Assembly (NCBI RefSeq): GCF_000003195.3
Contig: NC_012877.2
Location: 21,230,294-21,294,293, forward strand
Length of the DNA: 64,000 nt
Reading direction: 5' to 3'
Source: Sorghum bicolor
Lineage: Eukaryota > Streptophyta > Magnoliopsida > Poales > Poaceae
Below are positions 33,740 through 44,858 of the stretch, piece after piece. Position numbers and translations under genes: made by a program. Numbering within the stretch: the stretch's first letter is position 1; every line of letters begins with the position of its first letter. Under the pieces are notes generated by a model. That model ran no database searches. It was not told the origin of the DNA and worked only from the letters and a program-made list of their open reading frames with translations.

Positions 33740-35053
33740 TTTCTTTTGCGTCCGGGCAGTCCCTGGTCGAGTGACCTTCTCTTCCTCATGAAAAAATAAT
33801 ACTGTTTTCGCTGCCGCTGCTTTTGTTTTTTCCCCATCCCTTGTTCTGGCCTCCCCCTTCTGTCTAGTTGAACCTTTGCGTTGTGTTTTGCGCCTCCAGT
33901 GGAGGGGGCATTCTTCCTGGTTTGTCATTTTTTGGCTGCTCGATATTCAACATCTATCCCCTAGTCTCAAGCTGTGGTCCACACCCCTCTCGTCTCAAGC
34001 TGCTCTTTTGTGAGTTTCTATCATTGTTTGGCTTTTTCTATAAATTTTGCTATTCCAACCTCTTGTGGAAGTCATTTTCTAATCTATAGTACTTTTCAAA
34101 CTCATGGTACAGCTCATGCATGGATGCTAGCTTTTCCGTGCCCAAGTGGGCTGCGAAGGGTCCTATGCAGAGGCCCTTAATGGCAACCTCAATGACGACC
34201 CCCTTCGGCACTCTAGGCACCCTCGCCTTGGTCTGCACGAACCTTTGGATGTAATCTCACAAAGCTTCCCCTTGACCTTGCCGGCACTAGAACAGGTCCA
34301 TGGAGGTGAGTGATTCAGTGGTGAACCCCTGAAAATTTGCCAGATTCTTATCATGAAGGTTTTCCCACGAGTAGATTGATCCCGGTCTGAGTATTGAATA
34401 CCAGGCCAACGCATCTCCTTCTGCTACGATCACAAAAGACTTGGCCATGATAGCCTCGTTTCCCCAACAGAAGCCACTGCTGCTTCAAAGCTTATCAAGA
34501 ATTGGCGTGGGTCAATCTTTCCATTGAACTTGGGGAGGGTGATGGGTTTCTAGGACGCTGGCCAAGATGAGGCTTGCAGTCCTTTGGACAAAGGGGACTT
34601 TAGATCCAAAGCTCCCCATATCGTGCCACTATAACTCATGGGTTGTGCGTCCACCATCAGAATTGACACCGGGTTGCACTGCAGGTTGCAGTGGTGGTTG
34701 CATACTTTGGATTTCCACCTACAGAATGGAAAGCTGCTGTCTGATCTCGATCGCCTGCGTGGCAGCCAGAGCCGCTTCCTGGCTGGCCACATAGGCCGCC
34801 GTGATCCCATCTCTTCCCTGCGGAAGGTTTTGTAACTATGCTTGCATCAGTCAAAGTTCCTGGACTGCCGCCGGTTGTGGTTGCTCCTCTGCCTGGGTAA
34901 CCTGATTCGCCTCCAGCTGCACATCCTCCGCTTCCTCTTGTCCGCTTCCTCTTGTCCTGCGGTCGCGTACGTGCTTCAGGTGGCTCGCTTGGGCCTCCCC
35001 CTTTTGGCAGTTTTAGCCTGCGCTCTTATGGTGCTGATCCTCTTGCCAGCCAT
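33740..35053 (-). pseudogene. E5 Gag, heavily degraded
   Basis: The likely start is ATG 35053 (MAGKRISTIRAQAK), 18 bases after the primer-site region. Recognisable gag pieces are LAWYSILRPGSIYSWENLHDK and LANFQGFT (34420-34320), the DYIQRF segment (about 34250) and KARVPRVPKGVVIEVAIKGL (34230-34170). A possible zinc-knuckle remnant FFHEEE is near 33795. Numerous stops and frameshifts are present, so no protein can be made. The region 33300-33740 is gag-protease spacer without clear features. Confidence 0.7.
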
Positions 35054-35070
35054 CACGGGTGATCCTTTGG

Positions 35071-35088
35071 CCCCATGGTGAGCGCCAA
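35071..35088 (-). other. E5 primer binding site
   Basis: TTGGCGCTCACCATGGGG on the - strand directly follows the LTR tip CCCAACA. It resembles the TTGGCGCCCACC-type sites of Tat elements with one or two changes. Confidence 0.7.
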
Positions 35089-35364
35089 TGTTGGGAAAAG
35101 GAGTCTGCGCCTCCTAATGACATGTTGAGCGAGTGGCCCACTTACCCGCAGCAGTGAATCACTCAGTTGACACGACCAACGGGCTCTCTGCCCTAAAATA
35201 GTAGGTGGCACAGTAAATGACCTTCAATTCTCTGTTTCAAGATCATTTACATTCTCTTTGTATCGGGCGCAGGTGTTCATCCAGACCTATTACAAAAATG
35301 TCTCGTGATGGTGGCAGAATATCCTAGTATATTCCACCACCGCACTCTAACGCCTGTAGGGGCT
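35089..35364 (-). repeat. E5 5' LTR, inner part
   Basis: It ends CCCAACA on its own strand. It is cut after 276 bp by the E7 insertion; GGGCT at 35360-35364 is the target duplication. Its continuation is 42817-42963. Confidence 0.75.
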
Positions 35365-36033
35365 TGTTGACACTTGCTAACACCACTTGAATACTAGGTT
35401 GTCATCCCCAGCACGGCACTAGAGTGTACTATGGTACTTATACGCACACAGATAAATCCACAAGCGCACGGATACCGTTGTAGCTTTTATCCGGTTAAAG
35501 GTTTTATCGTATCCACAGGGAAACGGGAGAACCAACTACACTCTAACTTAACCAAGATAGATAGATAGGTGTAAATAGGAAAGATGGTAGAATTGAATAA
35601 GAACAATATTAAAGGTAAAATGATAATGGGGGAATATAGAGTAGAGCAATCTAATATATGGGCCATGGTAGGAGAATAAAGAGGATAACTATGGTTTCTT
35701 TACTTCAAAGGGGTATGTCTATGTCTGGGACGAACCACGTGATAAGAATACACCACAAAGGATGCTTATCCATAGGCCGATAAACCCTACCAGTCCAGCT
35801 AACGGGAGGTGGACTACAGAGGACCAACATAGCTGTCACATACGCGGCCTACCACACGATCCGGCTAGATAGGGGATATCCACAAGTAATCTAGGTCTAA
35901 GCACCACGCTTACACCTATACTACAACTCTCACCTATAGCGTCCTATAGATTAAAGTACTCAAAAGAGTTGTGAACCAGAACATACATGGATAGTAATTG
36001 CATAATGAAATAGAAGTAGATTTCCAGAGTCGT
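35365..36033 (-). repeat. E7 3' LTR, truncated
   Basis: It matches 41473 to about 42145 and then switches to internal sequence at about 36033. Bases after the switch (AGCAAGGATGGACTC) match the internal start of E6 near 24831. The lost part corresponds to the U3 start of the 3' LTR. Confidence 0.85.
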
Positions 36034-39000
36034 CCCTAAGCAAGGATGGACTCAAGAGTTTCTGCAGTGGTTTCATGCCTTAAAGGTACACATGCGTTCA
36101 AACAAGATCTCATCTTTGGGTTAGGATAAACAGTTAACATTTAAACTTACTCATATTACCTTCCACCATGGGGCTTGTAACCGTCACTTGTGTCTTGAGT
36201 AATTAAAGGATAGACCGGTCAAGTCAAGCGCCATATCTCTTGTTCTAGATCAACTATAGCTCTGAAGTTTTTGTAGATTTTCAAAATAAAACTCAGAGAT
36301 TCCTATATGACTCTCTCTAGTCTCTCTTTTGTGGTGTTTCTGGATCCTTACCAAGGCAGTAATGGTGTATGCCTTCTCTCAAAGTATGTGGTATTTTTGG
36401 TATGAGGCATAGTGACATTGCCTTCTCTCTCACCCTACTCTAATAAGGTTTTGATATCTAGAGCTCATAAGTGGGAGATAGAGTATACATACTTACAATA
36501 GATTTATTGCATAGTCAAACCATGATTCCAGAAGAACAAGTCAATAAGTCAAATCAAGATGTGCATGTGTGGTGAGTGAATGGTGTATGGTGATGATGGT
36601 GATAATGGTGAAAAGAATGGTGAAAGTCTAATTCTACTTTTGCTCTTTGGAGGGGATACATACCTTTCTTGCACTTTGAAGCTTTTTAAGGGGGAATGAG
36701 ATGCTCTATATTTTCTTTTTCTTTTCTCTCAGGTGGGTATATTGTACCCCTAATTCTACTTTCGGACACTTGTCCATTTTTACCTCTCGTCTGACTTTTT
36801 CTTTTCTTCGAGGTTCCGGGCACTTGCCCCTTTTTATTTCCTCGTATTTTTTTTCTCTTTTTTAGAGCACTCACTCTCCTGGAATAATGTAGCAAGTGGT
36901 AGTAGCCAAAATATCTTGAGCATTTATTTCCTAGGGAAAACAGGAATGGGATAATGTTTTTGGCTATTCTCTCTCGGATAGGAGTAGAATAATTTTGTGT
37001 AAATCTGGAGATGGAAATGAGTGGATGTATGTGGATGCGTACTTCTGGAGTAGAAGCAGCATGTATGAGTGAACGTGCAAGTGAATCTTGATTTTAACCG
37101 CATGACAAGCTCCTAAGGGTCTACACAGCTTGACCACACTCAATGCTCATAAGCAGTAAATGTATGGTTCATAGTCTAATAAGCATGTATATATGGCTGT
37201 GGTAGGATTATAAACTCTCATCATACAGGAACTCATCATGCAATATTTTAAAGATTTTCAAAGATAAAATTCTCTAGAATTCTAGCATCTCTAGGAACAG
37301 ATAAACAACAGCTCAACCTTCTCATATCATATCCGTTAACGACTTAGACTTTTGATCAGGTACTCTTCCCACAAGTTCAGGTTTAGAGCAAATCTTAATT
37401 CATAACACTCATGCCTAAACTTGAGAGAGAATTCAATTTTGAGAACTACTCATGGCAGAGCAACTATTCATCATTTCCATGTGAGAGCTTATCATGAGGG
37501 TTCATAGCAAACTTTATTTATTTATTTAGCAAACTAAGCAAAGATATATATATAAGCATAAAATCTTTATTTGGGTTTTTATGATTATGCATCTTTTTAT
37601 TATTTGAATAAAGTATAAACGTGAATAGAAACACTTAGCTGGATAAATGGGGGTGCTCTCCCCCAAGCTGGATTTTGACGTAATTTCTTTTGATGTAGCT
37701 AGCAAGTGGCGGAGGTGTATTTGAATGTCAGCAGCACCCTGACAGCGATTAGGATGTCCTCCGTCTGCTAGTCTTCTTTGATCCTTGAATTATGTAGAGC
37801 TCAAATAGACAACAAAGCTTTGTGGAACTAGTTAGTGTTAGCATAAAAATCTCTTTGCCTTTATCATGTTGAGCTTTCTCTAATAAATATTACTCTCTTT
37901 GGTAGGATCATAAATTTGTTTTTATATTTTCATTTCTATAGGACAGGAATATATTTATTTTATTTTTACGCCACCACAGTGAATGTACTTATGGGTTTTA
38001 TGCCACGAGCATACTCACATGGGGCTTACTATTTTTAAGATTTTTATTTTCTTTTCAAGATAGCATGATTAACTGACAAGCTATTAAGGAAAGTCAATAA
38101 TTTGCGGGAAAAGGGAATGTAGAAAGGATAAATATGGATTACTACCGATTTTACCTTTCGGCGAGGGTTCAATGTTTTAAGTCTTCTGAACAAGACTTCT
38201 CACAGTGTTCATTCTTTAGGTTCGTCATTTGATTCAGGTGTGGACCTTGACATCTAAACCTCTTGATACGGTGTCACCCATGTTCTTCGTTTGCCCAACA
38301 GTTCGAAGTGCGGCGTTGGCAGTATCTTGCTCAGTGTGTTTGTGCTCGTAGATCCAGGTCCTTCACTTGGTAGAGTCTGAGACTTGAAAAATCCTCTATG
38401 TTTCTTAAAATGTGTCCTGCTCATAGAGACATGGCGGAGATCAAGTGCATGAGTCCTGTTGGTGGAAAACACCAACAGAACCAAAAGTATATTTATTCTT
38501 CTCTATCCTTAAGCATAGGGAGCAAGACAAATTTGATGGGTGATAAGTTCATGAGTGTAGCATTTAAAACATTTGTCAGATCAGATCGCTAAACCTTATG
38601 GAAAGATAATCTATCTATGTATATGTCTTTTTCTTTATATCTTCCCAAAGATTGAATATGCAACATTTTAGCTCTTATGATTAGGAGTGTGGGATCATGG
38701 AGGTAGTACTAGGAACAAAGATTAAAGGACTAAACGTGCTGAATCAGTTAGGTTGGTTAATTTGGAGTTATAAATCATACATGTTTGTCTCTTTATTTAT
38801 GTGAACGCCGAAACCAAGGAGAAGCTTATAAAAGTGATAGTCACATATCTTAAGATGTTACCTTAATTGAAGAGTGGTGGTACCATCTCACCTTGTGAAA
38901 GCTTCCCATTCGTAATGGTTGTGTATCTTGTTTATGTACTTTGTCTCCTTCCATGGATCATCTCTCTACGATGAATGAGCTATGTCCTTCTTGTGCAAAT

Positions 39001-39733
39001 TGTTAAACTTCATGTGTCTCTCTCATTATATCTAATGTGAGTTTATCTCAGGACTTCCCAAATCGATATTGAAAGATTTTCTACAGGGGTTAGTCCGACA
39101 AAATATACCAATGTCTACACAAGTAGTTTTTAGTTCAATAACCAAACTAGACTCCATATCTAATTAGATTAAGGAAGGTTGTTTAACCTAAGCACCATGC
39201 TTAATTTAAAAGCCAAAAGAAGTATGTGCAGTACTTCCAAACTAACACTTACTAGGATAAACAAAGGTAGCGTGATGGCTTTTATAGAGATCTACTCAAG
39301 TGGAGATGAAGTAGTGTGATTAGTATTTAACAAATTGAGCATGTCTCAAAGGTAGGGACAACCAACATAGCAACATGGCAAAGGATGTTTTTATCTAAGG
39401 TACTCCCCCAAGCTTGAGTTTTGCAAAATTCATGTTTGGATGAATTTAATTCAGTGTTGCATGATGATTGGTTGGACTTACCTTGTGCTTGTCGTTCATC
39501 CGATCTTCTTGCTCCAATCCTGGAAAGGTTAGTGACAAGAATACCCAAAGGAATATTTTTACAATTATCCTTATATGCTCAATACACCAGGTAATGTTGC
39601 AAATAATTAGAAGCTCATGTTACGATCTGATCAGTGCTTATTTTAGGACACTAAGCTTGTCCTTGGGAAACCATCAGTTATGTTGGCGAAGTGGTTTCCC
39701 CTCCGACGCCAACCTTTGTATATCAAGATTAGC
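36034..39733 (-). other. E7 internal non-coding region
   Basis: The part 36034-38150 is homologous to 24809-26940 of E6. The rest (38150-39733) has no recognisable gene. One frame at 38484-38254 on the - strand could be a residual coding piece but matches nothing I know. GTACTCCCCCAAGCTTGAG near 39401 reads CTTGGGGGAGT on the - strand, a polypurine-tract-like motif far from the LTR. Confidence 0.6.
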
Positions 39734-41308
39734 TCAACGAGATCTGCAATATTTATTATAGACATATGCATCGACAACTGCCGTTTTAAAGTTTTTGTAA
39801 ATAGAAAGGAAGAGGGGGTTGGAGATCTCAAATGTGGTGATGTTGGAGAGACCAATAGATTGGGAAGATGTTTCATATGAGCATGGAGTAAATGAAGTGG
39901 CTATGAAATAAATTTCATGCTCATTAAGGTTATCTTCATCTCTAATCTGAATGTTCAAAGTTTCTATTGGATTGGTCCCGTCTATGTCCTCTTCTATAGA
40001 TGGATGAATCTTATATTCAAGGGGAGTTAAAGACTCAACATCTGAAATTGAGCCAAGGTCAGAATCCATTAAGGCTTCTTCCTTGTCCTTCCATTCTACA
40101 CATTCCATCCATTTAGAATTTGTGATCAAGACAAGGGAGTTGATAAAATCTTATATATGGCTTAGCTCTCCTTCTATGGCATTACTTGTCATGCCATCCT
40201 TATGGTCTTCATGACTCCTATGGTATGATCGTTTTGATGGATTGCTAGGATCATCATGAGACTAAAAAGGAGAGTGATAAGAGGGATCTCTAAGGTCAAG
40301 GATGGATTTAGAACTTGTGAACATGGAAGTGGAGCAGATAGAATTTTCTATATGTCTTAGCCCACCTTCACTTTATATGTCATCCTCGACTTCTTCATAA
40401 TAGGAACCAGGACATTCTCTAAGAGAACCATCATTGCAAGGATTTGAATTATCTATGCTTGAAAGCCTCTTATGGAACCAGAAGTCTAAACCATCAGGAT
40501 CTAAAAGATTTAAGGTTGGAATTCCTTCCTCCCTTAGAGAATTTTGGGGTATTGATGGGTTAGGATCGATAGATAAAGTTTGGGATTGAAGTGGTTGTAA
40601 TTTGGCTATCGAAACTTCCTCTTCTTGTCTAGGAACTGATTCTTTCTCTTTCTCAGTGATATAAATGCTAGGAGACTTTCCGCTCATTAAATCAATCAAA
40701 TTCCAAGCTTCACTAGCGGACAGGTGGTGGAAAGATCCTCCAGAGGCCGCATGAAGGGTTTGCTTATTTTCCCTACTAAGGCCCTTAAAAAAGTGAATTA
40801 GAAGAACTTCTCTTGGAATAGAAAAAATTGGGCCAGTGAGAGTAAGGTCAATAAAGCGGTCCCATGATTCGCAAAGAGATTCTTCTTCTAATTGTCTAAA
40901 AGAAAGAATCTGAAGCCGAGGATCCGCCACTTTGGAGATCGGAAAATATTTAGAGAGAAAACTATTGTATAGTTCCTTCCAATCTCCATGAGCACTTCCT
41001 ATGTTGAGTTTATACCAATGTCTAGCTTTTCCCGTTAAAGAGAACGGAAAGAGCTTCCATTTAAGGGTCTCATCAGACATGCCTTTAATGTGAAGGAGGT
41101 CACAGACTCGATAAAACTCTCTTCGGTGTGTGTATGGGTTTTCCTCACCTTCTCGTGAGAAAGGTTGTTTTTGAAGAAATTCTATGTATTCCGGGCTTAT
41201 CTCAAAACTTGATGTCATGATAGGCTTTGAAGATTTTGGTGGTTCGAGATGTGTGCCCGTAGGTCTATTAAACTGATAGATAGACATGTTTGCCTTCATG
41301 ATAGACAA
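39734..41308 (-). pseudogene. E7 Gag-like protein with acidic C-terminal extension, broken by stops
   Basis: The longest intact part is 311 codons (41308-40373): FLQKQPFSREGEENPYTHRR, LKWKLFPFSLTGKARHWYK, LYNSFLSKYFPISK and a FFKGLSRENKQTLHAASGG segment, all typical of the retrotransposon gag domain. The same frame continues past TAA (40373-40375), TAG (40264-40262) and another TAA near 40155 to 39734. That extension holds an acidic segment (DSDLGSISDVESLTPLEYKI) and ends VVDAYVYNKYCRS, a tail I recall from grass retrotransposon proteins. No zinc knuckle, protease or RT follows. It is not closely similar to E6 Gag. Confidence 0.8.
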
Positions 41309-41447
41309 GAGATCAAGGATTACATAAGAAGAAAGAATAGCAGAGATGAGGCAAAGGATAAAAGGAAAAAATATATATTTATTTTTATATTTATTTATTT
41401 TTTTAGAAAATGATTAAGCTAGTTCGTAGTCAACTCAGCAACCGTTT

Positions 41448-41464
41448 CCCCGGCAATGGCGCCA
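41448..41464 (-). other. E7 primer binding site (tRNA-Asp type)
   Basis: TGGCGCCATTGCCGGGG on the - strand, one mismatch from the E6 site, eight to nine bases from the 5' LTR. Confidence 0.85.
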
Positions 41465-41472
41465 AAAATGCT

Positions 41473-42811
41473 TGTTGACACTTGCTAATACCACTTGAAT
41501 ACTAGGTTGTCATCCCTAGCATGGCACTAGAGTGTACTATGGTATTTATACGCACACAGATAAATCCGCAAGCGCACGGATACCGTTGTAGCTTTTACCC
41601 GGTTAAAGGTTTTATCGTATCCACAGGTAAACGGGGGAACCAACTACGCTCTAACTTAACCAAGATAGATAGATAAGTGTAAATAGGAAAGATGGTAGAA
41701 TTGAATAAGAACAATATTAAAGGTAAGATAACAATGGGTGATCATATGGGAATAGAGTAGAGCAATCTAGTATATGGGCGATGGTAGGGCAATAAAGATG
41801 ATAACTATGGTTTCTCTACTTCAAAGGGGTATGTCTATGTGTGGGACGAACCATGTGATAAGAATACACCACAAAGGATGCTTATCCATAGGCCGATAAA
41901 CCCTACCAGTCCTGCTAACGGGAGGTGGACTACAGAGGACCAACATAGCTGTCACATACGCGGCCTACCACACGATCCGGCTAGACAGGGGTTATCCACA
42001 AGTAATCTAGGTCTAAGCAGCACGCTTACACCTATACTACAACTCTCACCTATAGCGTCCTATAGATTAAAGTACTCAAAAGAGTTGTGAACCAGAACAT
42101 ACATGGATAGTAATCTCATAATGAAATAGAAGTAGATTACTAGAGTCATCCCACGAGCAAGCTTGATTAGAGCTTGATCATGGTGAAGTACAACCGGAGG
42201 AACAACCGACAGGCCGGCCTCTCCTTCAATCCTCCCTCGCTCTCCATCTCGGTACTATCTAGATCTACTCTAGTTTAGAGATGGGAGGAGAGCTTTCATC
42301 TCCAAACCCTAGCTTTTGCTCTGTCTATGAATAATGAATAGGGATCGAAGAGGTTGTCTCCTCCAGGGGCCAGGGTGGTTGCTTATATAGCCCTTCCAAA
42401 TGAATGTGGGCCATCGGATCAAACCGACCTTAATCGCACGGTTTTCCTTGATCCTTTAGGTCGGTGGAGCATAATCCGTGAGGTGGAGCCTGATTGGTCC
42501 AGATGACAGGGCGGGCACCCTAGGGGGGAGGGCGGGCGCCCTGCACCCGGGCCCGCTCGGCTTCTCGTTCTTCCCGTGGCTTCTGGAGTCTTCTAGATGA
42601 TAGAAAATTGCGCGGCATGTTAATATCTCTATGTAAACCCGACATGTGGGCCTTTCCTCCATATTTCCTGATAACACCCTGCAAAAATAGACAAACACCA
42701 AAACTCGTGGAATTCTGTCAGATAAAACCCTAAGTCTGGGTGTTGGTTGCATTTTGGATCCTTTTCTTTGTTTATTTGATAATTAAATTTGGTACTTAAG
42801 GACTGTCAACA
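41473..42811 (-). repeat. E7 5' LTR (1339 bp)
   Basis: On the + strand it starts TGTTGACACTTGC and ends GACTGTCAACA. Its right third resembles the E6 LTR (GTGGCTTCTGGAGTCTTCTAG and AAACCCGACATGTGGGCC segments), while its left part differs. Confidence 0.92.
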
Positions 42812-42816
42812 GGGCT

Positions 42817-42963
42817 CTTCAGTAATCTCGAATCACAGGCTCCATGCATTCCACCTATCCAGGATTGTGAGCCCGAGCCTTCGGTCGATCGGCGATCCTC
42901 CACCGTAGGGGTGCCGAAGGTCATCCGCTCCATCTTTGGCTTCCGTGTCGCTCTTGGACGTGC
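42817..42963 (-). repeat. Continuation of the E5 5' LTR
   Basis: Sequence after the E7 target duplication that does not belong to E7 or E8. By position it continues the E5 LTR interrupted at 35364. It is in turn cut by the E8 insertion at 42964. Confidence 0.5.
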
Positions 42964-43793
42964 TGTAACACACCAGAGTTATTGTTGCATCATCCACTTG
43001 CATAACATGAGCATCATCATCTTCATAAGCATACCATGATCATCATTTACCTTGGGTCATATCATTTTATTCAAAAGTGTGATTTAACTTGCGTAAATAT
43101 GCTTTCTATGCTTACGTGTGCTTGTACCATGCTCATGTTTGTGTTCTATGCCTTGGTAAATAGTTTATCTATCCTTAACTCAACTTTTGGAACAATGTTT
43201 ATGTTGGCCACATCTCCAAATTAAGTACCTAAGTCATACTTTCACTTATAGGCCCTAAAAACCTCTTTTGCTTAGGCTTTTAAAAAGTGCTTCATAAAAT
43301 GTTTGCATGTCGAAACTTCCTAAAGCAAAGTTGTAGCAAATTCCATACGGAACAAAAGTTGTTTCATGGCCATCTCAAGAAAATGACCACTTCATGCTCA
43401 AAAGGTGCTTGCAAGGAATATTTGGGGATGTTCCCAACACTTAGAAATTTTTTCTATGTCTGGGATCTCACCAGTTTGCTCGAAGGTGGTTTGGATAGCT
43501 TCTAGATTGAAATCCAGGCCGAATCAAGACTTGATCTTGTAAACAAAGTTGGAGTCCTCATGTAGCTCTTTAGCATGGAGCAATTAGCTAGCAAAATCAT
43601 CGACCAGATTAGGAGATAATCGAAGCCAAAGATCGAGTTTCAGTCGGGTTTAGTGTCTAAATGGAGGCAGTGTCAGTGGGGAGGAGCTCGCCGGTGACGC
43701 CGCGTGTTCGGACTCGTGGCGTTCGTACGTCGCTGTTGGTCCCGCTTGTCAGCTCCCAGCGCGTCCTCCTGGTCGCCACGACGCCCCAGGTCG
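42964..43793 (+). repeat. E8: start of a Tekay-type LTR, cut by E9
   Basis: It starts TGTAACACACCAG and follows the E1 LTR for about 800 bp, including the CATAAAATGTTTGCATGTC segment (43296-43314; E1 8267-8285). There is no polypurine tract in front, so it is the left end of an insertion, presumably a 5' or solo LTR. The rest must lie right of the window beyond E9 and E10. CGTGC (42959-42963) is the candidate left target duplication. Confidence 0.75.
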
Positions 43794-44263
43794 TGTGGAC
43801 AATGCCATTCCCCCCTGTGTGGGGGTATAAACCCCTATACCCTTACGGCTAGACTTGAGCCAGGAGGCTTGGCCCATCCGAGGCTTGATCCAACTGCTCG
43901 GAGTTTCACGCAAGGAAACAAGACGTGAGATCAAGCCGGATTCTGGTCGGTTAGAATAGGAATTGATGTTCTGCTATCTTTGGCAATTGTAACCAACTAG
44001 GATTAGTTTCCAGATCTGTAACCCTGCCCTCCGGACTATATAAGGAGGGGCAAGGGACCCCCTAGGACACATTATTCTCTCAACACAATCCAATACAATC
44101 AGACACAGGATGTAGGTATTACGCCCACTCGGCGGCCGAACCTGGATAAAAATCTTGTCCGTGTCTTGCGTCACCATCAAGTTCATAGCTTGCGCACCGT
44201 CTACCGATAAACTACTACCATGGGTATACCCCAAGGTAGACTGCCGACTAGCTTTCGTCGACA
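43794..44263 (+). repeat. E9 5' LTR
   Basis: The right end is GTCGACA, one base before the primer site. The left end, TGTGGAC at 43794, is set by loss of similarity to the E1/E8 LTR and is uncertain by some tens of bases. A TATA box (TATATAA, 44037-44043) lies about 220 bp before the end. The last 155 bp recur at 47661-47815 as part of the tandem duplication, without the TATA box. Confidence 0.7.
44037..44043 (+). promoter_or_regulatory. TATA box in the E9 LTR
   Basis: TATATAA in the context GGACTATATAAGGAGGGG, a typical LTR core promoter. It lies outside the duplicated unit. Confidence 0.7.
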
Positions 44264-44264
44264 G

Positions 44265-44283
44265 TGGCGCGCCAGGTAGGGGG
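44265..44283 (+). other. E9 primer binding site
   Basis: TGGCGCGCCAGGTAGGGGG one base after the LTR end. This site type is common in RIRE2/Tat-type grass elements; I have not assigned the tRNA. A second copy lies at 47817-47835. Confidence 0.75.
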
Positions 44284-44311
44284 TGTGCGTACAGCTCTCT
44301 CGACGAACAAG

Positions 44312-44848
44312 ATGGTCATCATTCCAGCTTCCGCGGCCGTGCTAAAGGCCTCACGTTCACCGTCGGCCAGATCACATGGACGACTCAAGGCGACGGTCTC
44401 ACGACCACAACTTCGGAAGAAACCAGATCCGATCTGGGACGACAGCGGCGTCGATTCCGATCACGCCGACACTGAGCACTCGACCTCCGCTCCCTCCTTA
44501 CAGGGGAAAGAAGTACAGCTGGTCGACGGCAGCCCCGAGAAGACGGCCCTCATCGGGGCCAATCTGGACCCTAAATAGGAAGACGCGCTCGTGAGGTTTC
44601 TAAGGGACAACGTAAGCGTTTTCGCATGGAAACCCGCAGACATGCCCGGCGTCCCACGAAACCTGATCGAGCACTCCTTAAACGTCTCGAAGACCGCAAG
44701 ACCTATCAAGCAGAAGCTACGACGGTTCGCTCGTGACAAAAAGGAGGCTATTAGGACAGAAATAACGCAGCTTCTAGCAGCTGGATTCATTAAAGAAGTG
44801 TATCATCTCGATTGGCTCGCCAATCCGGTCCTTGTAAGAAAAAAATAA
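44312..44848 (+). pseudogene. E9 unit 1: gag start fused to RT N terminus
   Basis: The ATG at 44312 begins MVIIPASAAVLKASRSP, a gag-type N terminus, but after about 60 residues the frame is already in the protease-RT linker (GKEVQLVDGSPEKTALIGANL) and the RT N terminus (FAWKPADMPGVPRNLIEHSL, then FIKEVYHLDWLANPVLV). The gag core, zinc knuckle and protease are missing. TAG at 44576-44578 interrupts the linker. A seven-A run at the VRKK end shifts the frame, and the next part of RT starts in another frame at 44859. Confidence 0.82.
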
Positions 44849-44858
44849 TGAATGGAGA

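Larger units (their letters stand above)
20553..35364 (-). mobile_element. E5: decayed Tat-like Ty3/gypsy element, interrupted by E6
   Basis: Read on the - strand it contains part of a 5' LTR (35364-35089), a primer site, gag, protease, RT, then the 8.3-kb E6 insertion (31463-23159), RNase H, integrase and a non-coding 3' region. The gag-PR-RT-RH-INT order and the sequence types (GYHHIWLK in RT, HYF...HEIKVPTS in the connection domain) are those of the Tat lineage. Every domain is broken by frameshifts or stops. The 3' LTR is absent; the sequence runs into the E4 LTR fragment at 20552. The remaining 5' LTR sequence resumes at 42817 after the E7 insertion. Confidence 0.85.
35365..42811 (-). 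mobile_element. E7: non-autonomous Athila/Tat-type element (gag only), inserted in the E5 LTR
   Basis: A perfect GGGCT target duplication (35360-35364 and 42812-42816) flanks a 7447-bp element. The right LTR (41473-42811) is complete and the tRNA-Asp type primer site next to it sets the - strand orientation. The left LTR (35365 to about 36033) lacks about 670 bp of its inner part together with the polypurine tract. Only a gag-like protein is encoded. The shared LTR part differs at roughly 3-4% of sites, so E7 appears older than E6. Confidence 0.9.

Noticed and set aside
38254..38484. 76-codon ORF on the - strand in the E7 internal region
   Set aside because: It could be a remnant of a second E7 ORF, but I recognise no motif and the neighbouring frames are closed.
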